From Choanephora cucurbitarum (taxonomy: Eukaryota > Mucoromycota > Mucoromycetes > Mucorales > Choanephoraceae), in assembly GCA_025331435.1 (NCBI GenBank), contig JAIWNI010000245.1:1-17745 (forward strand): a stretch of DNA of 17,745 nucleotides, in the 5' to 3' direction. Made by a program: the position numbers and the translations under genes. Numbering within the stretch: the stretch's first letter is position 1; each line of letters begins with the position of its first letter. This document shows, in pieces, positions 1-7,566 of the stretch. A model generated the notes under the pieces. It did no database searches. It worked only from the letters and a program-made list of their open reading frames with translations, and was not told the DNA's origin.

Positions 1-66
1 GTAAAATAGTTCGGGCTTTTTTTTCTAAGAAAATATTTCTTTTTTCTTTCTTTTCATTTGTTTTCT

Positions 67-1226
67 ATGAATTCATCAAAGCGTACAAAAATAGCCACTG
101 AGCAACGTTTATATCAGACTCAACAAGGAAGAATCTACAAGCCTGATGTTTATGGAATTCGAAAACAAAAAGTTCGGCCACCCATACATTCTGACACCAC
201 AGACGATTTTGATGATATAGACCACGCCTTAATCCAAATCGATTCTGATTCAATTACTGCGGCTGAACTATTGATTCAGAAGAATCCTCGGTCCAACATA
301 CCGGCATGCTTAATTCATCAGATATACAGCATCTTACCTAATCATACAACAGTTGATCGAGAGCTGGTAAGAGCTTAGCATGAATAGGCTAGCCAACGCA
401 TGTTGCTGATTTCCTCTTTTTTAATAAAGCAAGAAGCATTCAAAAGCAATTCATATCGTAAATTTCATGTTACAGGTGCATTAGAAGATGAGTTTCTATT
501 GATGAAAACAAGCGATTATGACAACAATATCATGCAAGCTAGATCAGAAGCAACGAAAGATGAACATTTTGATTTGAATGTCTTTGGTAAGAGTCACTTT
601 TTTATTAGAAAAGCTCGCCTCTTTCTTATAAGCACTTTTGGCTTTCGCTTTAGATCGATTTAAAGAACATGTTCAACATGTGAATGAAGTCACTATCTCA
701 AAAGACAAACTGATAGACACATTCGGTATGAATGAGAAGCACATTGCGTAAGTACGTGTATGGTTCATAGAAACAAATGTAGTGATATATTTTATATGAT
801 ACAGTCAACTTGTTTCATTTGGTCTCTTGCTCCCTCATACACATGTTGACCTTTACTGGTTCTCAGTTCGAGGACAAGGCACCTTTATGTCCAAATTAAA
901 TGCAGGTAGAGCAGAGATAATACGCATGCTAAAAAAACGACATACGCATAATATTATGGAAAAAGTAAGTAGGCGAACATAGAGAGAGAGAGAGAGAGGA
1001 GCAACAGATAGGGCTAAGCAGACTATTTCTCAAGTTACTCTTACAAAAGAAAATGCGGAAAACTAATTTCAGTATGGAATTCTTATTGTATGATCTTGTG
1101 GGTAGTGGAAGAGTAGAAAGGTAAGTTACACCATTTTCCTCTTAAAGCTTCCTTCTGACATTTCATAGACATTCTACACCTATGGGAGACTTGATACAGT
1201 TGACAACAAAAGGTGGAAAGATTTGA
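67..1226 (+). CDS. STK19: STK19-like winged-helix protein (six exons)
   Basis: The spliced product (about 292 aa) aligns along its length with human STK19. That protein was once called a kinase and is now viewed as a nuclear DNA-binding winged-helix factor of transcription-coupled nucleotide-excision repair. Exons that I infer from GT-AG sites and frame are 67-366, 430-586, 654-747, 805-965, about 1012-1120 and 1169-1226. Matching blocks are IPACLIHQIYSILP and VDREL (exon 1), the end of exon 2 into DRFKEHV and LIDTFGM (exon 3), YWFSVRGQGTFMSKL and the basic helix after it (exon 4), and YDLVGSGRVE plus the final GDLIQLT (exons 5-6). The N-terminus is basic and nuclear-signal-like. ATG 67 is the first in-frame ATG. 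The acceptor of intron 4 is uncertain: GATAG at 1007-1011 keeps frame but adds about seven residues compared with the human protein. No kinase motifs (HRD, DFG) are present. The gene converges on the next one. Confidence 0.85.
978..1000. repeat. (GA)n microsatellite in STK19 intron 4
   Basis: A run of about ten GA dinucleotides lies between the intron 4 donor (966) and the proposed acceptor (1011). It supplies many potential AG acceptors, which is why the exact start of exon 5 is uncertain. A similar GA-rich tract occurs near 1290-1312 in the shared 3' region. Confidence 0.8.
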
Positions 1227-1403
1227 GGATGAGCATAATCTTTATTCATATAATACAAAAAGAAAAAAGAGAATGATATACACACATATAGAGAAAAGAG
1301 AGAGAGAGAGGGGTATATAGAAACAATATGCATATTATGTACAAAATGAAAAAAAAAGAGAGATATTTACACAAGCATAGTATAACCAATCATAAAGAGG
1401 CTT

Positions 1404-1991
1404 TTAAACTTCTCTTCTTAAAGTGGAAGGTCTTGCCCATTGAAATTCATCTGTTCTCTTTTTAAGGTAAGGTTTGTCAGTGTTTGTCAACACCATCTGA
1501 CTGCTATGTTGAGCATGCTTTTTGATGGCTGCAATGCGTAAGAAATTGGTGTTAACTCTAGTGTCTCTGACATAAGCATGTGTTTGAAATCTTAAAGGTG
1601 CATCTGTATTTATGTCAACAAAAGATGGGCTGGAATATTCTTTCCAGTGTTTATGTTCAGCTGATGTATCTTGTTGATACTGCTTGACAATCTTGTGACG
1701 TGCTTCTCTGTCACTCTTTTCGATCACTGGTTGCTGTTGCTGTTGTTGTTTGGACTCGGGATGACCATAATAGTTTCTTAGGTTGTGATAGACATCTTGT
1801 TGTTTTGCACTTGCTTGGTATTGTCTTTTAGGCGCTACTTTAATCACTGTATGAGCATCATTCTTGATAGGAGACACTTTGTGTTGTCGAGGTAATTTTG
1901 ATCTGAGGTTTAAAAATGCTTTCTTGAATGAAAAAGTCAATGGTATATCAGAATGAGTAAGAGAAACAGAGTTGGTGGTAGAGAAGCGCAT
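1404..1991 (-). CDS. Small basic Q-rich hypothetical protein
   Basis: I do not recognise this protein. The reading frame continues 29 codons upstream (to 2078), but that extension is hydrophobic and low-complexity and is encoded by A/T runs. I therefore place the start at the ATG at 1991, giving 195 aa beginning MRFSTTNSV. The product is rich in K, R, H and Q, with six glutamines at residues 82-87 and no membrane segment or zinc motif. The segment from residue 100 to the end looks the most constrained (HWKEYSSPSFVDINTDAPLR, then a basic tail ending RREV). Possible roles are nuclear or cytoskeletal, but nothing in the sequence decides. It is convergent with the STK19-like gene, with 177 bp between stop codons. 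An AATAAA on the minus strand at 1246-1241 could be its poly(A) signal. Confidence 0.6.
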   Translation of the reverse strand: MRFSTTNSVSLTHSDIPLTFSFKKAFLNLRSKLPRQHKVSPIKNDAHTVIKVAPKRQYQASAKQQDVYHNLRNYYGHPESKQQQQQQPVIEKSDREARHKIVKQYQQDTSAEHKHWKEYSSPSFVDINTDAPLRFQTHAYVRDTRVNTNFLRIAAIKKHAQHSSQMVLTNTDKPYLKKRTDEFQWARPSTLRREV

Positions 1992-3390
1992 GATGAGGCT
2001 TTTTTTTTTATTTAAGGGAAAGAAAGATAAAAAAAAAAAGAGGTAGAAGATGCTTGTTATTAAATAGGCAATTGACAAAAAGTCCAGGAAAAAAAAGAAT
2101 CTGCAGCTAAATCAAAACAATTCGATTTTTAGAATTCTAAAAACAAAAAGAAACGTTGCTGTGTAATTCCGATGCATCTTTCAGAAACCGACTATTTCCT
2201 TTTTTAAAGGGATGTCGGATTACAGAACGAGTTTGAGGTGACAAGGATCAACGTTTCATAAAGTCTCAAACCCTATGAAGTTTGGCGTTTTTTTTTTCAA
2301 AAAAGCAAGTGTCAAAATTTCTTTTAACGGAACATAACTTTAACGCGCTCTTTTTGTGTGGCAGATTCTACCTTATTTTTATTTCATATTCAGCAATGCT
2401 TTTTCAGCAATCCACTCGTCTTTTTTGCTATTGCCAGTTAAAGCCCATACAAATCAAAATAGAAGGTTTGCTTTGATGATGAGTTTATTTTAGGGTAGTT
2501 CAATCTTGTTCGTCTAAATGCCTTCTAATAAAGTTGGAATTTGACCACAAAGTAACTGCTTTTTGATATCAAACTTGTAAATCAAACGTGTGTTTCATTC
2601 ATATTTGAAAATGTAGACAAATGAGCCTGCCTAGAATGTTTGGCCCGCCAAGTAAGCTAACAGTCTCAATAAATATATCACAAAGAACTCATTCAACACA
2701 TACAATTAACAACAAAAAGTACAATGGCATACTAATGTCTGCTTGGTGAAGTCAAAGACAATCAGATCGATGTGCCGCATATAAAAGAAAAAAGGGGCTA
2801 ATGCAAGAAGTATTCAACAAACAACTATACTACTTTTTTTTAGCAGCACAAGATCAGGGCCATAAGTTAATCATGTAATTCAACCGCCGCGTAAGCGAAC
2901 CGAGAAATGAACTGACCTTTTTAAAAGTCTTTTATTAATAGCCTTTTCGTATTTATAATTGTAGATTGGCCTATTATTAATAAAGGACAACAAAATAGCA
3001 TATTATCAATGAAAAGAGGGTTTTTGTAAACGGCATAATGACAACATTGAACAGTAAGCACTTACTCCTCTCTCTCTTTTATTTTTTCTTTCAATATCGA
3101 TACTTAGGCACAAGATTGTTTACAATTGATTCGTTCATGTCGATTGAAAGTGTGGAATTATTTGAATTATCCACTAATTGGGTTTCAGCCCTCCAAAAAC
3201 AAATAGAGAATATATGCACCCAATAAAACGCATACGTTCACCCTTAAGAAACATAAGACTCATGACCTTTCCTTTGTAGCAAGAGATAGGATAAATCGGG
3301 TCAGAGCGAAACCTGTATTTCAGAGGGAAATGAGAGAAACGTGCGTTTCCTAGACTAGAGCGTTTCTGTCTTTTCCAGTCAAATGTCATA
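1992..3390. other. Gene-free interval
   Basis: About 1.4 kb with no convincing gene. Open frames at 2282-2476 (+) and 3038-3226 (+) are built from T-rich, low-complexity codons with no recognisable motif. The stretch 3231-3390, just outside the TA-flanked element, contains a short palindrome, GAAACG TG CGTTTC, near 3338-3351. The upstream parts probably hold the promoter of the minus-strand gene starting at 1991, but no specific element can be assigned. Confidence 0.5.
2931..2984. repeat. AT-rich inverted repeat (10-bp arms)
   Basis: TTTATTAATA (2931-2940) is the exact reverse complement of TATTAATAAA (2975-2984), with a 34-nt spacer. GCC/GGC next to the arms could extend the stem across a small bulge. 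It lies in non-coding DNA and may be the remnant of a miniature element or a chance AT-rich palindrome. Confidence 0.4.
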
Positions 3391-3607
3391 TACACCTTCT
3401 GCCAAAACGATGGCGCACTCACAAAATCTAAGCTGTCGCAGTTTTCAGGGAAAATGATGTCGTAAAAGTTTAGAAAAGAGTGTTGTACTTCCGAGAAAAA
3501 AGTTGTCGCATTGATAATATAAAAGATGACACCCCCTATTAAAAAAATTGCATCACATTTTTCAAGGAAAAGGTGTCGTGTATAATATATCAATCCATAT
3601 AGTCAGT
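3391..3607 (+). repeat. Left terminal inverted repeat, 217 bp
   Basis: Identical in reverse complement to 5126-5342. Similarity continues patchily to about 3612. It contains four TGTCG motifs at 3434, 3458, 3504 and 3574. The minus strand of this arm is open through 3391-3593 and on into the flank to 3174; this looks incidental. Confidence 0.9.
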
Positions 3608-3652
3608 GAAATATCAGTGTTTCAGTTTTTTTTTTTTGGAGAAAACATTTAT

Positions 3653-4489
3653 TTAATTGAATGATGTTCTTTCCATAATGAGCTCCCAATCTTCGAAAGT
3701 TACTATATCTGCTTCAGGTTCGATGTTCTTTATAGCTTGTATGATATTGTTTTCTAACTCAACATCAATTGTTGGGGTAGTCCGTGCATCAATAATCTGG
3801 TACTCCAAGCCGGCAGTACTATCTGATCGAAAGTTCGTTGCATCGTCTGAAGAAAAATACATGGTTTCGAGTTCATGAGCGTATTTGGCTTCCAGAATTG
3901 TATTCAGCTTGGTGTAGTTTACAAGGACCAATCGCTTCAAAGACAAGATGGCTGCTAACAAATGTGCAAACGATGCAGCATGTGTCTCCTCTTTGGGTAC
4001 TGAGAAGCTACCTTTTTTGTACGTGACTATATGGTTCTTCGAAATGCATCGTGTACCATATATAATGAGCTTCAATCCTTGCCATTGACATGTGATAGAT
4101 TCAAGCTGTTTCATAATTTCTACACTTCCAAGACGGCCAGTCCATTTCCTCAGCATCGCTTTCTGTAACGCTTTGCCTTTTTTCAGATCGTTCTTCACAC
4201 CTTTCAGAGTAGGCTTTTCTTCTGCGGAAAAATAATCATCATCGTCATTGATATTTCGTAAAATAAAATCTACGCGCTGATTGTTGACATCTTCAAATTC
4301 TTTGATTATATTCGAGTAGCAGTCTGCTCTTACACCACGGCATATCTGAAATCCAAGACTGAACAGAGATGTCTAGTACACATCCAAAAAATATAGAATG
4401 AGCTTGTTGCTAGTTAAATGATGCAAAACTGTATTTTTCTTTTCCAATTCAAAAATTCGACACGAAAAAAAGCTGGACGTACTGATCAT
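3653..4489 (-). pseudogene. Cargo ORF of the TIR element, one early TAG
   Basis: I do not recognise the family, though the look is that of a repeated Mucoromycete hypothetical protein. From ATG 4489 the frame runs 278 codons to a stop at 3653-3655, interrupted only by TAG at 4375-4373 (codon 39). Downstream of that stop 239 codons are open. Visible features: FQICRGVRADCYSNIIKEF after the stop; an acidic DDDDYF patch; a strongly basic helix VKNDLKKGKALQKAMLRKW; a central block with CQWQGLKLIIYGTR; a hydrophobic helix FAHLLAAILSLKRLVLVNY; and an acidic C-terminus. There is no signal peptide, zinc cluster or DDE motif. Acceptor-like TTCAG sites at about 4359 and 4346 leave open that the 5' part is intronic and the real gene starts further upstream. 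It lies wholly between the TIRs. Confidence 0.55.
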
Positions 4490-5125
4490 CTCGGATCGAC
4501 TTCAAAAGTCTCAAGTAGACTCTCTTAACTACCCAGATATACACAAACCAAAGCAAAAGAGTCGAAAATGGTGAGCAGCCATGTTATTTTTAAGCAAGGG
4601 AAAGGGAAAAAAGAAAAAAGGAAAAACATGTATCATCTTTAGCGAATAGTAAAGAAGAGATTTTTATGGAGTAAAAGTACGCAAGCAGGTGAATTTTCTT
4701 TATCTCTTTAGTGCAACTCAATCACAGCGTATGTAGAGAACGTAATGTCGAAGGTCAACAAGATCAAGGAAGGTAAAGCCAATTTTAAAAATAATTTATG
4801 GCACCTAGTCAAGTCATAGAGATTTTGAACAAAGAAGCCAAATTTTGTATTATCTGTTTAAATACCAAAAAATGGATAGAAGTAAGGTTTGCAAACTGAT
4901 ACTCTCAAGAGAAATTTCTTTGTACATCGTACTCCCATGTATTATGAAATCTCAAGTCTTTATACATTCATCATGCTTAAGCCAAACTTCTTTTTGAAAG
5001 TGCTGTAAGCAAATTCATGCAAGTCCAGGAGATTTACCTATTCTATCAAATATCATCGTCTCTTCGTTGGTGGATAGCCAGTTTTCTTCCCATCACTGCT
5101 CAGATTATACTAAATACTGAATTTT
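4490..5125. other. Non-coding interior of the TIR element
   Basis: About 640 bp between the cargo ORF and the right TIR. It is upstream of the cargo ORF and so could hold its promoter or 5' exons. A short minus-strand frame from ATG 4582 (MAAHHF...) closes after 17 codons. Nothing recognisable as transposase was found on either strand. Confidence 0.45.
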
Positions 5126-5342
5126 ACTGACTATATGGATTGATATATTATACACGACACCTTTTCCTTGAAAAATGTGATGCAATTTTTTTAATAGGGG
5201 GTGTCATCTTTTATATTATCAATGCGACAACTTTTTTCTCGGAAGTACAACACTCTTTTCTAAACTTTTACGACATCATTTTCCCTGAAAACTGCGACAG
5301 CTTAGATTTTGTGAGTGCGCCATCGTTTTGGCAGAAGGTGTA
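5126..5342 (-). repeat. Right terminal inverted repeat, 217 bp
   Basis: Exact reverse complement of 3391-3607. Four CGACA motifs lie at 5155, 5225, 5271 and 5295, with one inverted GTGTCA at 5201. The + frame from 5140 through this arm is open for 74 codons, the same peptide as on the minus strand of the left arm, because the arms are identical. Confidence 0.9.
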
Positions 5343-5446
5343 TAAGGAAGGAAAACCAGAATAAACTTCAAGATCTTCTTTTTTAATAAGTTTTAATATA
5401 AAAAAGGAAATTGACAGTTCGTCTAATTAATTCAGTCATGATGTAA

Positions 5447-5800
5447 CTCAAAGGATTATCCCTGGAAACACAAGACAAACTTACTGAGTTCAACCGTGAC
5501 ATTAAACACAGCATCAGTGATACAAACAAATGCTGACAATGAAACCAATGCAAGTTCGCATACATAGAAATCCAAGAAAAGTTCTTTATCATTAGCCAAC
5601 GATCAACTAAAGCATACTTCTTTTTTTTTTTTGGTTTAGAAAGTTACAATGTTTCTTGTTTTGTACACACAGTGTTTGAAACCTTGTGCCTGAAGTTTTT
5701 TATAGACTATAGCTATAAGCTCTTGGATGAAAGATATGACGCCTTATTAAGACTTGAAAGAATACAAAATGTGGCCAAAGTAATATGTCTGTTACTTTGA
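5447..5800 (+). pseudogene. Decayed open frame of unknown family
   Basis: One + frame stays open for 29 codons (LSLETQDKLTEFNRDIKHSI...), is hit by two close TGA codons (5534 and 5540), and is then open for 85 more codons to TGA 5798. It ends LLDERYDALLRLERIQNVAK. The lack of ATG, the T-run at 5621-5632 followed by GGTTTAG (a splice-acceptor look), and the coding-like composition suggest either an exon after an intron or a decayed gene. I do not recognise it. On the opposite strand 5383-5592 is also open, so one of the two is a shadow. Confidence 0.25.
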
Positions 5801-6517
5801 AAGAAAACAACAGAAGAGTATGAACATAGAGTATCTTGATCCTAATGATAAAAAAAAATAAATCTTATGAGTTTTGCATTGTTTCCAAGTAAAAAAGCAT
5901 TCTTCTTTAACATTATCTGTTGCTTCCTTTTCTCTATTCTTTGATAGCGTTGATTCTCAAGTAATTTTTGGTGTTAAATGACTTGCTTCTCAAGCTATTC
6001 ACATGCATCTAAAGACACACTGGTTGCTCTTCCTTCGAATGTAATAATCAAACATTTCTTTGACGCTTATACCTTACTGGATAGTTTTATCGTCGCATGC
6101 CTCTAACGCTATTTTTTTTCTCCTCTTATGCTCTATTAGATCCAATAGTTTATATAAATTAAGTTTGCTTTACGAATGGCATTAATGACGTTCTATTGAA
6201 GTCGCCGACAGCATTCCTGTTGGCAAAATGCATATCAAAGCTAACAAAAAAATCAATTAGTGATACTCATATTTGACCGCAAGCCAGTATTGAATTGTTC
6301 TTTAAGATAAACTTGAGATCAATTGCTTTTAAAACCTCAATTTAAATAGAGGGAAATGAAAGGAATGGCAAATTCTGCAGCAGCAAACAGCACTTCATAT
6401 CGATTGTTCATTTGACTATTCTGTTTGCATATGTGCGCTATATAAGCACAATGTTAATTAGGGTATTCTTAACGGTTAAATGTCACAGTATTGACTTTCT
6501 TTTTACTTTAGTACCAG

Positions 6518-6574
6518 AGCGGCCTGATGATGGTAGCATAAAGCTACTAAATTAAGAATAGTGCATAGGCCGCT
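6518..6574. repeat. Nested hairpin (8-bp and 7-bp stems)
   Basis: AGCGGCCT (6518-6525) pairs exactly with AGGCCGCT (6567-6574). Inside, TGGTAGC (6531-6537) pairs with GCTACTA (6543-6549) around the loop ATAAA, with one G-T pair. The GC-rich outer stem stands out in AT-rich DNA. Neither a tRNA nor a complete snoRNA or ribozyme fits. Confidence 0.5.
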
Positions 6575-7433
6575 ATATCTCAACATACTTTTGGAGCTAA
6601 TGCACCAACCTTTACCTTACTATTTAGCCAGTATAAGTCGCAGCTTGTCAGCTTTAAATTGGCTCGACTCATAAAAAGAAGACATCTGATCTTTTTTGTT
6701 ATTATTCAACTAGCTCTAGTCTCGCTAAATACGCATACGGTACTTGCTCTAACAAAGAAAGGGGAAGAGGAAGACGCAAGCTTTCTCTCTTTTTTAGAGA
6801 AATCAGTGCAAATGGCAACAATGATCACATAGCAAGCTTCTTCATTTAGTCCTCGGCTTTTCTTTTTTCCACAAACCCCTTTTTAAGTAATTGAGAGCAT
6901 ATAGGGCAACAGTGTAACAAGCTGTCTATTAAGCTATTATAGATACCTGGATTACCTTCTTTGCTGTACCACTTTTTATTGTAAAGGTTATAACGAGATC
7001 ACAAGGAAGCTTCTCATGGTCTTGGCTGGACATGACTTTGATTGTGACTGCATACCTCATTGCTGTATGTATGAATGCACTTCTTGTTCATCTTTGCGAC
7101 CACACAGATGAGCAAAAGAAGTTTCCTGGTCTATCAAAGAAGGCAGGGAGATGCTTGAAGTAAAACAGAGATATTGTGTGTGTTTTTTCTTTCACTTTTG
7201 TAGTCGTTTTTAAGTCAATTTTGCAGACACAAAAACAATCTTCAGAGTAGAATTGGAACTTCACAGACTCATGACTTTGAACTAAAGCTACTGATCATTC
7301 AGATGGATTCGTTTGGTAGAAAAGCGCAATTTGAATTTCTGCAGTTGACACTACGCTCATTGTAATTGCTAAAGAAGGCGAAAAAATATATATTTGGACA
7401 CCAAGATTTTGTGTATTATTTCTGACTTCAGTC

Positions 7434-7466
7434 TTTTTTTTTTTTCTTTTTTTTTTCCTCTTTTTT
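7434..7466 (+). promoter_or_regulatory. T-rich tract upstream of the aminopeptidase gene
   Basis: Two almost uninterrupted T-runs with a few C bases, about 100-130 bp before the ATG at 7567. Poly-pyrimidine/dA:dT tracts of this kind are common nucleosome-poor promoter elements in fungi. No TATA box at a convincing distance was identified. The assignment is by position and composition only. Confidence 0.35.
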
Positions 7467-7566
7467 GATGTTTATTGCTAGAAGATTCATGGTAAAAGAA
7501 AAATAGAAAAACCCCCAAACAAGTTTTAGTTTAACTTCTTTTGCTTTGCTATAGTCACAAAAATTC

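Larger units (their letters stand above)
3391..5342. mobile_element. TA-flanked element with 217-bp perfect TIRs
   Basis: The first and last 217 bp are exact reverse complements (every left position x pairs with 8733-x; checked by eye, no mismatch or indel). Outer ends read TACACCTTCTGCC and GGCAGAAGGTGTA, each next to a TA dinucleotide (3389-3390 and 5343-5344), consistent with a TA target duplication as in Tc1/mariner, pogo and related DDE elements. The element is 1952 bp. Its interior holds one minus-strand ORF (3653-4489) and about 640 bp of non-coding DNA. I see no DDE/DDD transposase core, so it looks non-autonomous or cargo-carrying. The identical arms imply recent insertion or recent gene conversion. 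The family is not identified. Confidence 0.8.
5801..7566. other. Long non-coding interval upstream of the aminopeptidase
   Basis: About 1.77 kb without a supportable gene. It contains a nested hairpin (6518-6574) and, right after it, a + frame open for 87 codons (6569-6832) that has no ATG near its start and no known motif. The last 130 bases carry a long T-rich tract (7434-7466) about 100 bp before the next ATG, a common feature of fungal core promoters. Confidence 0.45.

Noticed and set aside
2282..2476. 64-codon open frame
   Set aside because: Phe-rich translation of T-runs, no motif, no splice or promoter context.
5383..5592. Minus-strand 69-codon frame with a 23-nt possible intron (GTAAG...CCAG)
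   Set aside because: 23 nt is too short for a normal intron compared with the 46-81 nt introns of the clear genes here, and the protein is unrecognised.
6518..6574. Hammerhead ribozyme or C/D-box snoRNA
   Set aside because: The CTGATGA word is present, but the GAAA core and cleavage-site stem of a hammerhead, and a D box (CTGA) near the 3' end of a snoRNA, are missing.
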